A program made the position numbers and the translations under genes. Positions 14,070-25,261 of a stretch of DNA of 64,000 nt are shown here, piece by piece (within the stretch, counting starts at the first letter, position 1; every line of letters begins with the position of its first letter). Location: the NCBI GenBank assembly GCA_947846985.1, contig CANTUZ010000002.1, forward strand, positions 18,429,587 to 18,493,586, read 5' to 3'. The notes below the pieces were generated by a model. The model saw only the letters and a program-made list of their open reading frames with translations, did no database searches and was not told where the DNA came from. The DNA comes from Fratercula arctica. Lineage: Eukaryota > Chordata > Aves > Charadriiformes > Alcidae.

Positions 14070-14199
14070 AGAGGCTCAGGGAGGGGGCTAGGTCGCAGAA
14101 AACACCCCACGGCGGGGCGGAAAAGGTGCGGCAGAGCCCTGGAGGGGGACGCGGGGGTGCCCGGGGACAGGAGCAGCCGCCGCCGCCACCGTGCCCCGC

Positions 14200-14227
14200 C
14201 GCGGACGCAGCGGCCGCTCCCGCAGCA
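14200..14227 (+). other. MKX: Possible end of a noncoding first exon
   Basis: CAG followed by GTACCT at 14225-14233 is a reasonable 5' splice site about 170 bases downstream of the CRE cluster. Mammalian MKX has a noncoding first exon, and an acceptor-like site lies at 15875-15876 before the ATG exon. Joining these would give a 1.6 kb first intron. Other GT sites in the island, such as GTGAGC at 15328, are alternatives, so this is a weak suggestion. Confidence 0.2.
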
Positions 14228-15441
14228 GGTACCTGCCTCCTGCCGCGGCTCCGGAGCCGGGAAGGCGGCGGCCGCCAGTCCCGCCTGTCCCCGCCGCTCC
14301 AGCGCCGGGGGCCGCGGAGAACCGCGTACCCCCTCCGCGGTGGCCTCTCCGGCCCGGGAGGACGGGACGGGGCCAGGGTGGCGGAGAGGGGAAGGAATAA
14401 AGGCGGTAGCGGCTCTGCAGACTCAGGTCCTTTGGGGTCACGCTTGCGGGGACAAGGACAGGGACAGGGAGCCCACGGGGTGCCGTGGAGGGCGCGGGGG
14501 GTGCGCGCATGGGGGGGTCCGCGCCGCGCACGTCCCGCCGGGCCCGCGGGCGCAGACGGCTGCTCCCAGCTCACCCACGGCGGTCAAATAACGTCTGAAT
14601 TACATCCTTGTAAATATTGACTGTGGCCATCTTTTTCGTTTCTGCGCACAGTAACCGAAATGTTAAGCCCGGCGGAGCCGGGGCCGGGCTGGCTGCCCCG
14701 CAGGGCGGCGGGGGGTGCGGGGGTGTGGAGCGGCGGGGCCGGGGGAGCCGGGGGGGCCGGGGCACATCCGTGGGAGCGGGTAGGGGGCACCCGCAGACCT
14801 CGCCGGCCACTGAGTATCGCCTCTCCCGGGGAGCGCGCCGGCCGCGCCGAGGATGCTAAAGGGAGCGGGTTGTCTCCCGGCTTGGGATGCGGTCTAATTT
14901 ATAATCCTAGTAAGGGAAGGGGGGGGGGACACGAGGAGACGGAGAAGGCTGGGGGGAGATTTTTCCTGGTCCGGCTTCATTAAATACCGGCGCTAATGAG
15001 CGGCGCGGGGCTGCGGCTGCCAGCACGGCCGCCGCCGCGCCGGCTGTGCCCCGCGCCCCCGACGGGGGTCTTTTCCGTAGGCAGCGTGACCCTCATCGTG
15101 TCCTCAGTCGCCTTCCCCGAGGGACGCCCCCGTGCACACCCGGGACTGCCCAACCGTGCACCGCCGTCCCCTCGGCTGCCCTTCGCCGAGCTCCCACCGC
15201 CCCTCCACGCACCGCCCCCCGACGCCGCGCTGCCCGGGCGGGGCCCGTGCCCTTGCCGGGGCTGCCGGGGTCCCCTAGCCGGCGGTGCCCACCCCCCCGG
15301 GGCATGGGGAACGGCGGTCCCGACAGCGTGAGCGGCTGCGCGGCGGCGGTGCCTCCCGGCGCCGGCTCTGCGCATTTGGTGGTCGTTAAAAACAATTTGT
15401 TTCCCTCCCCGTTTGGGGAGGGGGAAGGGGAAAATCATTCC

Positions 15442-15466
15442 GGGGGAGGGGAGGGGAGGGGAAGGG
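15442..15466 (+). other. G-quadruplex-prone tract
   Basis: Four G runs of four or five bases are separated by single A residues, then another G3 follows. This matches the canonical short-loop G-quadruplex pattern. It is followed by a purine stretch, (GT)5 and (GA)8 to about 15517. It lies about 480 bases upstream of the MKX start codon. Confidence 0.7.
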
Positions 15467-15615
15467 AAAGGGGAAAAAAAAAAGGAAAGAGTGTGTGTGT
15501 GAGAGAGAGAGAGAGAGCAAGGGAGAGAGAACCACCAAACCCAACAGAAAACCCGCGCTCCGAACTATTGCGACACGGAGCGAGGAGCCCGGCGGAGGCT
15601 GGCGGCGAGGTGCGA

Positions 15616-15735
15616 GTGGGAGCGGGCCGGGCCATGGGAGCGGGCCGGGCCGAGGGGGCCGTGGGAGCGGGCCGGGCCGCGGGAGCGGACCGGGCTTGGG
15701 TGGGGGGGCCGTGGGAGCAGGCCGGGCCGTGGGAG
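15616..15735 (+). repeat. 18-base GC minisatellite
   Basis: The unit resembles GTGGGAGCGGGCCGGGCC. Near-perfect copies start at 15616, 15634, 15661 and 15711, with decayed ones between. Because 18 is a multiple of three, the array keeps the upstream frame open in phase with the MKX start codon. It is likely length-polymorphic and prone to assembly error. Confidence 0.85.
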
Positions 15736-15876
15736 GGGCGGGCTGACCCCCTCCCACCCCCGTGGGTGGGCAGGCGGCGCCCGGTGCCTCCGCGCTGCCC
15801 CCCCCTCGCCGGTCGCGCCGGGCGGGTCTCGGCCGTTCGTCGCGGCTACCCGGTGACCGCTGCCGCCTCCCCGCAG

Positions 15877-15942
15877 CGCAGAGCGAGCCCCCGCACCTCG
15901 GAGCCGGCGGCCAGCCCGACGGCGGCCCCCAGCCCCCCCACC
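15877..15942 (+). other. MKX: MKX 5' UTR part of the ATG exon (if spliced)
   Basis: A pyrimidine-rich stretch ending CCCCGCAG at 15869-15876 looks like a 3' splice site, so the ATG exon could begin at 15877 with 66 bases of leader. Mammalian MKX also has its ATG in the second exon. If the leader is unspliced, transcription would start further up in the island. Only transcript data can decide. Confidence 0.4.
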
Positions 15943-16124
15943 ATGAACACCATCGTCTTCAGCAAGCTCAGCGGCCAGGTGCTTTTCGAGGAGGACGCCA
16001 AGGAGCGGGAGCGGAGCGGCCGGCCCTACGTGGGGGTGGTGGAGGGGCCGCACCACGCCGAGGTGCTGCTCCCCGACAGCCCGTCCATCAAGGAGAGCCT
16101 CAGCCTGCGCAACCGGCGGACGGG
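15943..16124 (+). CDS. MKX: MKX coding exon 1 (N-terminus)
   Basis: Encodes residues 1-60 and two bases of codon 61. The start is chosen because the context CCACCATG has A at -3 and because MNTIVF is the conserved vertebrate MKX N-terminus. The segment is an acidic, low-complexity lead-in rich in E, S and R, ending with the motif LRNRRTG just before the homeodomain. The exon ends ACGGG before GTATGC (phase 2). The frame is also open upstream for about 900 bases with an in-frame ATG at 15046. I regard that as a side effect of GC richness, because the extension is repeat-derived. CpG density is very high, in contrast to exons 3-6. Confidence 0.95.
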
Positions 16125-17160
16125 GTATGCCGTGCGCTCGTCGCCGCGCCGCGCACCGGCTCCGCGGGGTGGCCCTGCCGCGTAGCCGGTTTGGGGTTGC
16201 GAGATGGGTTTCTGGAGGAGTCCTCCCCCGCGGCCCCGGGTCCGTACTGTCTGGGACTCTCATTCCACAGCTACGGTGGGAAATTCCGGTAATAGGTGAT
16301 GCATAGGCGTCCGATTGGGCTGGAATGTGGCAGACAGAGCGCTCCTGTCCTGCGGTGTTTGAGCTCTCCCTTCTCTGCCTCCAAACAAAAACAAACCGGG
16401 GAAACCGGGGATCGTCCGGTTTGGTCGCGCGCTTCATGTAATTAAAGCCCCCCCCAAAACAGAGGCGCAAGGCCGAACGTGTGAAACCTGCGGGACGGGG
16501 CGGCCGCGGGGCCGGTCCCCGCCGGCGGGGCCGGGGCAGTCGGTCTGCGGCCGGGGCTGAGGCGGCCGGGCACTGCGCGGTCCCCGGCGCTCGTTCCGCC
16601 GTCCCGGCTGGTTTGCAGCGCGCTGAGCGAGCGGACGGGAAGGAGCTGCGTTGCCAGTGTATTCACCGGGATGGGATTTAAAACGGACTAGGTCGCTGCC
16701 AGTCAAGGGTGATGTTAAAATCGTTTTGCTAAAAAGGCAGTTGAGGCTGAGCCGTCTGCGGCTGATTATTTTATATTTTTTTTTGGTGCTGGAACAGGTG
16801 AAATAGGAGGTGATGAGAGGGCGTGTTAGCTCCGGCGGGTTGTCAGCCGCAGCTCGAGGGGTTGAACTGGCGAGCGCGGACGAGGGATTTCGGGTCAGCT
16901 TTACAAAGTAAAGACTAAGGAGCACGGTCAGGAGGCACTGAAACCGAGAAATGCCGAGGAGCTGTTTTTACTGCCGAATTTCCACCTTAACGATTGCATC
17001 AGCTCGTACTTCTAGCGGCGGTGCCGGTTGGTAGGACGCAGGTTGTGTTTCACCGACATGTTATTAGCAGCCGATCGCGGCGGAGCTGGGTGGCCGAGGG
17101 AGCGCCGCACGACTCGGCGCGGCCCCGGCACGGCCCCGGGACGGCACGGTTTGTCGCGCC

Positions 17161-17205
17161 TCGGCCCCGCACGGCTCGGCCCCGCACGGCTCGGCCCCGC
17201 ACGGC
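17161..17205 (+). repeat. 15-base GC tandem repeat, three copies
   Basis: Three identical copies of TCGGCCCCGCACGGC lie head to tail, preceded by diverged related sequence from about 17120. It is inside MKX intron 1 and the CpG island. Confidence 0.9.
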
Positions 17206-17380
17206 GCCGTGGCGCCCCCTGCAGCCGCCGCCGGGAGCCGCCGCCGCCCGGAGCCTCCGCGCCGCCCCGAGCAGCGCTGCCCGCCGGCCCCAGCTCGCCT
17301 CCGGGTTTTCCTTCCGATTTCTCCGGTTTGTTTTTTTTTTCAATCGCTTTTTATTGTCGACCGTTTGTTACAAACAAACA

Positions 17381-17427
17381 CCTTTTTCTTTTTTTTTTTT
17401 CTTTTTTTTTCTTTTTTTTTCTTTTAG
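17381..17427 (+). other. T-tract with unused acceptor-like AG
   Basis: A pyrimidine tract with interspersed C every ten bases (CTTTTTTTTT repeated) ends in CTTTTAG at 17427. It resembles an excellent 3' splice site on the + strand, but no MKX exon is known to start there. The tract may be a decayed poly(T) insertion (a minus-strand retroposon tail) rather than a functional site. Confidence 0.6.
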
Positions 17428-18272
17428 CGGTAGTTGCGTTTCATTCCCCCCGCTTTCACCTTTTACCCCGTCAGGCGTGGGGCTCTGGGGGCTGCTTCGC
17501 GTCGCTGCCGGCGGCGTTGGGGAGCGGCACGCCTGCCACCCCCCCGAGAGCGCTCCTGCTTCGAGCGGGGAAACGACCCTGGAGGTGCTCGATGCCGCGG
17601 GTTTCCATGAATATAACGGGCAAATAAATTCGGGCAGGGTGCAGGCTCGATTGACCCCGGGGGCGGCCCGCACCGCGCTGGGGTGCGCGGCCGGGGCCGT
17701 GCCCCTCTGGAAAGCGCCTCTGTAAACAGACCGACCACACGCCTGGCAGATGCCGAGCACCAAAAGCCTGGGGAAACTCAAACCCCGCACCGGCGAAGCC
17801 CTGACCTCGCTGAAATCCCCGCGGTGGAGTCGCCCGGGCCCGCAGCATCATCGCGGCCAGAGCCCGGGGTGGGCGAAGCCGGCGCCGAGCCCTCCCCTCT
17901 CGGTCCGCTCCCCCCCGACCCCCGACCGGGGAGTTCGGGGGAGCTGCGGGTGTCGCCTTCTCCTCAGCCCCCGGCCCGGGGCGAGGGTTGCGGCCGTGGA
18001 AAGTCCCCGAGCACCCCGCGGGGACGGGGCTCGGCTCCCCCGGGGAAGGGGCAGACCCTGACAGGGCGCTCTTCGGGTCGGGGCACCCCCCCTTGAGCAG
18101 GCTCCCCCCGGGCAGGACGCTCCGCGGGCGGGTCAGCATCCCTGCGTGCATCCCGCACCTGCGGGTGCGGCCGCTCAGAGGAGCTCGGTGCAGTGCCCGG
18201 GGCCGGTGGGGGGAGGCCGGGCAGGTGTCCGCCGCCCCGACCGCGGTCCTGAGCGCCCCTTCTCCGCGGCAG

Positions 18273-18432
18273 GGCGCGGCAGAGCGGCGGGAAGGTGCGG
18301 CACAAGCGGCAGGCGCTGCAGGACATGGCGCGGCCGCTCAAGCAGTGGCTCTACAAGCACCGCGACAACCCCTACCCCACCAAGACCGAGAAGATCCTGC
18401 TGGCCCTCGGCTCCCAGATGACCCTGGTGCAG
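18273..18432 (+). CDS. MKX: MKX coding exon 2 (homeodomain helices 1-2)
   Basis: Encodes the last base of codon 61 and residues 62-114. It starts after CGCGGCAG and ends GTGCAG before GTAAGG (phase 0). It carries the homeodomain N-terminal arm (KVRHKR, 68-73), helix 1 (QALQDMARPLKQWLYKHR, 74-91), the three-residue TALE loop insertion containing PYP (94-96), and helix 2 (TKTEKILLALGSQMTL, 97-112). The TALE loop separates MKX from classical 60-residue homeodomains and groups it with the IRX/MKX branch. The homeodomain is cut just before the recognition helix, as in other MKX genes. Confidence 0.97.
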
Positions 18433-21400
18433 GTAAGGAACCCCTTTACCCCCACCTCCGGCGGCTGCTCTGGGGAGTTTCACGGGCGGGAGGGACGGGG
18501 ACGGTATCAGCCGAAGACCCCCCTGTGAGCTGAGCATCAGGGAGGCATCCGTGCAGCCAGAAAGGCCGAGGGTCCTGTGCTCATCCTTCCCTCCGCTCCA
18601 TCTAGGAGCCCTCCTCCAGCAGGACTCTATCCCCCAAACAGGAATTCCCGTCTCTGTGCGATCCTGGCCAGGGAAGTGCTAAAGGCAATCTGCAAAAGGT
18701 GTGTGCTTTCCCTGCGAGGAAGAGAGGCCCTCTGCCTTTAATCTCATTCATAAATACAGCAGAAATATTTTTGCTTAGTCGTTAAAAATCTTCAGGAAAA
18801 AAAAGTCAATAATGGGGGATTTCAGCAGAGAATATGAATTGTTGAAGGAAGTTGTAGGGAGCTACTCTTTCCCCTTTTGAAAATGGGCTAGAATGGAAAC
18901 GATTGCATTGTTCTGATAATAATTATCACCTGTTGCACGGATGTTCGAGTTACCATCCCCACTGTGTGCAGCGTCTCAGCCTGCAGAGACTGTGTTTCAC
19001 AGTCTTGCAGGAATTATCATTATAGTGTAATTAGACAAGGGGAGTAATTGGTTTGCTCTCAGGTAAAACTCCCCTGAAATGACTGGCAGTTGTGTTGCAG
19101 TGAGAGGTATAAAGTTGGCTGCAAATGTTTATAAATCTTAGTTCTTTGTTCTGTTTGCCATCTGGCACTCTGTTGAAATGTGTGGTTAAATGCTATTGGT
19201 TGCTGAGTGATGCTATCTCAGGTCTGGATGCTGCAAAGATTTATGCATTGTGAATAATCTGATTTCCTGACTGGGAGCTACTGCTAGGTGCATAAAATGA
19301 AACACGTGTTTGCAGGATCGGGTCCTCAGTGCTCTGCCTAACACATTATGTGTCCCTTTGCAAAGAACATGAAAATATCAAAATAACATGAAGTATTAGA
19401 AAAAGAAGGTGGTAATTCAGCGTTATTATTTTGAGTACTCCTTCAAAAAGGCCAGTGCTATGAACTTCAATCCTAGTAACAGCAAAATGGGAAACTTTTA
19501 CACTTTAGTACCTCGCTGTGAAACTACTGCTCTAGAAAAAACACTATAGCTTTGACAAAAATAATATTAATGTCTCAGAAAATGCCAGTTATAACTGGAA
19601 GATATAGTTAAAACAACTTTTCTTGCTTTTAAAAAATATACTTGAAAGGTTTGCTCAGACTTTTAAAAATATGATTACATAAATGCTATCCATTCAATGC
19701 CACAATTCAATAGGAGTAGTTTATTGGACTTTGGCTTTTAGAATATTCCTGTATTTTTACATGAGATTTAAAACATACATCCAGAATACACGTTGGGAGA
19801 CTTTCACATTAATGACATCTTGAGGAGTTCTTCTCCTGTTCTTTTATAAATCCCATGGAATGAACAGACAAGGGGAAAAAACGGTGGGTTTTTGCAGTAT
19901 TTCTCTTGTGGCAGCTTTAATAAATCCCGATGGGGATATGCTGTGTTAGCCTCCGTAAAAGCATCAAGTGAGCCATGGCCACTACTCCACAGAGTTTTAT
20001 GATCTACGTAAGGTGTAGAATAAAATTAAAAAGAACCATGGAGGGCTGCGTTTATCTCTGTTAGACCCCCGTGCCTCTGGTGAATTTACGCTGGAGCTGA
20101 ATTTGACCGGTCTTATTTCTATGAACTGTAATATTTGAAAGAGCTGTGCAGAGCAGCACATCTATCTCCATTTACAGAAGCACACCATCAAAAAGAAACC
20201 CCAGATGTTTCTTCCATCACTTGGGTGCAATGCTCTTTTAATCCAGGAATACGATAGCATGTGTACGAGAGGTAAATACATATGTCTGGCACCAGCAGTA
20301 ATTCCTCAGCCTGGAAGAACAAAACAACGCACGCCCTACATCTATTTTTCAGATGCCCAGAAAGAACAAGACTGTAATCCAGATCAAAATTCTTGTTCTC
20401 TGAGAGAGGGAAAGGGCCAGGCTGTGATCTCAGTCATGCTGGGTACCTCTGAAATCGCTTCCCCAAAGGCTGTGCTCTTTCAGCAGAGTGGTATAAACAA
20501 GGGCAGGCTTGGGACTGGGCTTCGGTACCTCTGGAAAGCTTTGCTTCTGTCCCAGAGGGGCTCTTTGCAAATGCATCAGCCAGGGGCTCTTGTGGTTGCT
20601 TTTCTAATCTAGTAACACCAGACACCGCTGGAGAACCAGGAGTCGGTGCATGATGTTTATTCCGGGTTACATGCCCTCACGTTCACTGACCTGTCTCATA
20701 TTTCCCACTCTTCTTCCATTTCTCGGTGCTGTCCTGCGGTGTTTGCTCTTGGTGGGAACGTACACTTGCCCCCACAACTTTCCACTCCTGTGGAGGCTGT
20801 TGTCTGCTGACAGCTGTTACCTCATCCCAGCATCCCTCATGTGCTGACGCCTTGTCGTTGGAAGCCCTAGGGAAGACAAAAGATACTGTTGAAAATCCCT
20901 TTTATTTTCCGCCAAAATGCCATTTAAGGAATGAACGGTTGCGGTTTTTTGGTTTTCACTTGACTGCTGACCTTGGAAAAGGTCGTCAGCAGCTGCCTGG
21001 AAGATGATGTTGGTGACAGTAATGTTGGCAATATAGCTGTAACTCTTCTCCATGTGCTTTTCTTTCATCTAATGACCCTTATTCCATCATTCCAAAGGAG
21101 CTTTTGCAGGACTATGGCATATATAAAACCGATCCTTCTGTGAGACAAGGAGGCGTCCAGCCCTGTTTTCTACTGTTATTATTAGGACAGTATCTGCCTG
21201 TCGGATCTTCCACAATTTTATTTTCATTAGTTTTTCTGTCACTCGGTTGATTTTTAACTGAATTTATTCTACCTCACTATTACTTTGAGTTAACCCCCTG
21301 TTCCTGGGTGCAGTGGGACAGCAAGGGGACTGTTCCAGCTGTGTCCAACGGTACTGCAGAAGGGAAGTCAGACTCTTTCAAGAAGGTAGGATTTTGCAGG

Positions 21401-24400
21401 AATCATAAATCATCTTGTTTCTTAATAAGCAGTAGCAAAACCTGGGGCAAATTCTGGGCTTATTCCTGAGCAGGCCAACAAGGTCTTCAGGAGTCCTCAA
21501 GGCGAATGTGATTGCAGCTTTCAGTCCAACAATCCAAAGTTTTCTACTTCCCCAACTGCCAAAGCAGGAAACCAAAAAAGCAATATAGTTTGAAAAGGCA
21601 TTTTATGTTTTACTCCAATTAGATTCCAATTCAGAATCCAATAATTTGTCCTATTAATACGCTATTAATATGCTACCTTTTCATTTGTATTATTACCACA
21701 GTGCTTGATTTATTTTATTTTAAATTTCGGGTTAGATGTTCTTGTGAAATAAAAAAGAAAAATGGCTGTATATTCCTTCCAGAAAGAAATATGAACGGCC
21801 GTATTGTTGAAAAGAAGTTTTTTGCAATACTAGGATTAATATATTGGTCATGTGTTGCTATGGATTTAATGGTATTCAGATTTATAAGGCATATCTGGAT
21901 TACTGGAGGAGGAGAATCACTTGATTTCTGTTCCCTTTCCGAAACTTTGGCCACTCTTAAGCAGTGAAGCAGAACAAATTACAATAAAATTGAAGAGTCT
22001 CCTCAGAAGTAAAGCCAGAGGGTCAATATTTCATGATGCTGATATAAGTACCTGATGCTCTTTGGGAATGACTGAGCTGCTGTAAAATATGAATGCTGGA
22101 AAGCACGTCTGTTATCGTTCTCCTTGGGTTTTGTCTTTTTACTTCTTGAAGAACTGCATGATTGTTACCTTACAAGAACAGTGAGTTTCACCATGCATTT
22201 TTTTCACGATACTTTGTTCTTTGGGAGGTTTCTGGGACAAAGATTTTCCTACTGGCTTTATGTAAATAATTGTTTTTATTATTTTTGGAGGTCACAGTAG
22301 TGTAACTTGGGACCATGCTAAAGGGTGGCCAGCTTTTGGCAGCTTTGGTGGTTTCTTTTTGGAATAGCTTAAGTCAAGTGTAGCGCAAAGAGGCACTTGT
22401 AGTGTGAGTGGGACCTACAGCAGTAGGCATGCCGCTTTCTAAAGAGCACTTTTGGGGCTGGTTGAAATTAGTGACAAAACCGTCCTTGGCTTTAAAGGAG
22501 ACAGGAAAAGCCTGTAATAACCCAGGTAGTGGCTGGAGTTCAGGGTGGCCATGCAGCCCCTTCCAGTCCACACACCTGGAGGTTGCCCAGGACTGAAGAG
22601 TAGGAGAGATGTTGAATCTCTTGATGTTATAGGGATCAGGATTTTCCAGCAACATACAGAAGTGAGCAAGAGCAGGAAAGCATCCTGAGATACCACACCA
22701 CAGATCTAGCCCAAAAATCTCTTAAGTGACCTTGTAATTGCATTTGGGGTAAGAGTTTCTGGAGTGAGCTCGCTGCTTTGTGCTTTGGCTTAAATCTCCT
22801 CTTTTAAATGCTGACTTCAGGTTCTTTCATAATGATGAAATACTACGATTTCCTCCTCTCATAGCAGAAGACTTAAAACATGACTCATATTTTCATATTG
22901 ATATGCAGAAAGCAAAGCGCTGGCATGGGAAGAATGAGCCCAAAATAGACCAAGAGTACCATGCAAAAATCACTCCTGCTAAATTTAATTGCTTTTATGT
23001 ATGAGTCACGCTAATACTACCCTACCTTTCTCTTCTGTACATGGCACTTCACTGATGAAATATTTCAATGTGTAATGAAATGGAGCATAATGAACCTGTT
23101 TCTGGTGAGATGTTGGAAAGCTGTCAGTTTTGTGAGGCGCTGCAGTAACTGCTCTAATATTCAGTGGGACCCTAGATCGATTCACCTCTATTGTTACATA
23201 CTTGATTTCGGATTTATACTAAATCATGCAGCAGCCAGGTGACTACTGCTTCAGCTGAGCAGTCTGGAAAGAGTTTGTTAACAGCGTTAGAAAGTGGATG
23301 GATTCCAGCCCACCCTTTCTGGTTTGCTATAATGATTGCTATGTCAATATGATGAATATAAACAAGTAGCCTTGGAAGAGAATGAAAATTACTTACTCTT
23401 CTCTGCCAGCTACAGTTTTGGTCTTCTAACCTGTCATAGTAAACTACATGGTTTGTAAAGTTATGTGTTTGGCATCTGAGTGCTGATCCAGGGCTCACTG
23501 TATTTTCGGTGGAACCCTGTTTCATGTAAACATGATTTTAAGTAAAATCAAAGTGACAGGCTTAAGGCACCACTGCTAAATTCTGGGTGGGACTCTGAAC
23601 CAAAGGCTGGTTTTTCCTTTAAGCAGATAGTGTTTATTTTTCCTGTAATCACCCTAGAAGAGACGATCGGTCCAGAATAATTAGCCAAATACTTGTGTGC
23701 AATTTATACAACCTTAGCTACAATAGGCAGATGACAAAACTAGGGCCAAAATCCAACACTGAGGTCTACAGTTTGGCTCTCTAGGAGGTAGGGTAGCATG
23801 TATTGATAAAACATGTGTTAAACTCCTTTGCAGGTTAACATAAATTAAATGATATGATCATTCCCAGATCAGAATATGACTGCAGTAGTCTCGGCTTCCT
23901 CAGTGTGCATTTTCACAGCACAAAGATGTGAGCAGGGCTATAGACTCTCCCGACATTCTTTACATTCTCCTTTGCAAGTAAAGCTACTCTGCCTCCTTCT
24001 TGCAGAGGTCGTGTCAAAATACACTCATTGCTGCAAGGAGTAAACAGCATTTTTAAGACCCGATTTATCATTAAATAAATATTGTTAGAGTGTAGGTAGC
24101 TTGCCTCTGCTCTTGCTCGTAGTAAGGTTATGGTAAGGTCACTCTGTCAGTATCAGTATTTCCTATTTTATGTATTTTTAATGTACAGTAGAATCAAGGC
24201 CAGCATTTTCTCGGGTATGCTTTCATGCAAAGGCGCTGCAAGTACGTGCATCCCATTTGACGATTTGGTTAGAACTGCTGGCACAGAAGACTACACCATG
24301 CCCTTTTGCTCCTTTTGTACCTAAAGCAGTGTCAAATCTTTGTGTTTGAGCCTGACTTTGTGGTGACCCTGTATGGTAGAAGGATACTACTGTGTATCCA

Positions 24401-25107
24401 TTTTGCAATGTCATACTCTAGAAAACGCTCTGCAGCTGAGAAGGAAGACAAGGCAGTCTCTTGCTTAGCAGTTACTGTGTGAGGAATCTGCATCCTCACA
24501 GCTTTTTGGGGTTTCCATAATAGAAAGGGTTCATAAAAGCTGCTGCTCTGTAGAGCAAATAGTTGATTTCCGCAGTGACTCAAAGCAGGTTATATTCTGT
24601 GTAAGACTTTCCTGGTACCCACTTGCTGTCAGGGTACTGATGAGGCACGAGGGAGAAATTGAGCTTTTATATAACCAAATTCAGAATTGGTTTTTCTGTT
24701 CAACAGACTTATTGTAGCCTACATAAATGTCAAAGGCAAATTACCGAACATTAGCTATTCTTTTTAATTTAGGATGTTAGTAATATATCAAAGGTTTGTA
24801 TTGAAAGTTCAGGGCATTATCTTTAAAAAAAAAAAAAAAGAAAGATGAATATCAAATGAGTATTTTGGGACACCTCCATTAAAACCTTGTTAATAATGAG
24901 GGTTTACTAACACTTGGGAAGGGTGGAAGGCCTGAACCCGTCTTCTCGTCTGAGGTTCCTGCTCTGCTCGGTGATAGTTTCATTGACTCCTGTTGGTGTT
25001 TCCCGTATTTGCCATTTTCTTAGGGCATACATAAAACTTATGAAAACTCAATGGGTTGCTTATTTGTGTTGTTTTCAAGAGAAACTAAAACATTCATTTG
25101 TATGCAG
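18433..25107 (+). other. MKX: MKX intron 2
   Basis: A 6.7 kb intron, GTAAGG to TATGCAG. The CpG island ends at its start, and the rest is ordinary AT-leaning sequence. I see an A15-class poly(A) run near 24824-24839 and no coding exon. Open frames of up to about 135 codons, for example at 20205-20612, have no family signature and no good flanking splice pair. Confidence 0.9.
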
Positions 25108-25261
25108 GTATCAAACTGGTTTGCCAATGCAAGACGTCGCCTGAAGAATACCGTCAGGCAACCAGATCTTAGCTGGGCTTTACGAATAAAACTGTACAAC
25201 AAATATGTTCAAGGAAATGCTGAACGACTCAGCGTGAGCAGCGATGACTCATGCTCTGAAG
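25108..25261 (+). CDS. MKX: MKX coding exon 3 (recognition helix)
   Basis: Encodes residues 115-165 and one base of codon 166. It starts after TTTGTATGCAG and ends GAAG before GTTTGT (phase 1). It contains homeodomain helix 3, VSNWFANARRRLKN (115-128). Trp118, Phe119, Asn121 and Arg123 are the invariant WFxNxR contact residues, and residue 120 is the small alanine that helps set TALE base preference. A conserved segment downstream (LSWALRIKLYNKYVQG, 134-149) and a serine/aspartate-rich acidic stretch follow. Sequence through the helix is what I recall as essentially identical to mammalian MKX. Confidence 0.97.

Larger units (their letters stand above)
16125..18272 (+). other. MKX: MKX intron 1
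   Basis: A 2148-base intron, GTATGC to CGGCAG, lying wholly within the CpG island. It contains a 15-base triplicated GC repeat (17161-17205), a long T-rich tract ending in a strong acceptor-like AG (17381-17427), and two further CpG-dense blocks. No coding exon is recognised inside it. Confidence 0.9.
13960..18440. promoter_or_regulatory. MKX: CpG island spanning the MKX 5' region
   Basis: CpG dinucleotides are dense and GC content very high through 14040-16200, 16480-16680, 17030-17330 and 17470-18340, then fall abruptly once intron 2 begins. The island covers the presumed transcription start, any noncoding first exon, and coding exons 1 and 2. This is the usual promoter type of a developmental homeobox gene. 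Within it are a CRE cluster (14027-14069), several GC-box-like GGGCGG motifs, long G runs (14706-14770, 14919-14929, 15442-15466) and a TATA-like TTTATAAT near 14899. I cannot fix the start site from sequence alone. Confidence 0.85.

Noticed and set aside
14053..14620. Long overlapping open frames on both strands in the CpG island
   Set aside because: Very GC-rich DNA has few stop codons. The frames are Pro/Gly/Arg/Ala low complexity with no domain.
15565..16470. 301-codon minus-strand open frame over MKX coding exon 1
   Set aside because: It is the antisense shadow of GC-rich coding and promoter sequence, with no family resemblance.
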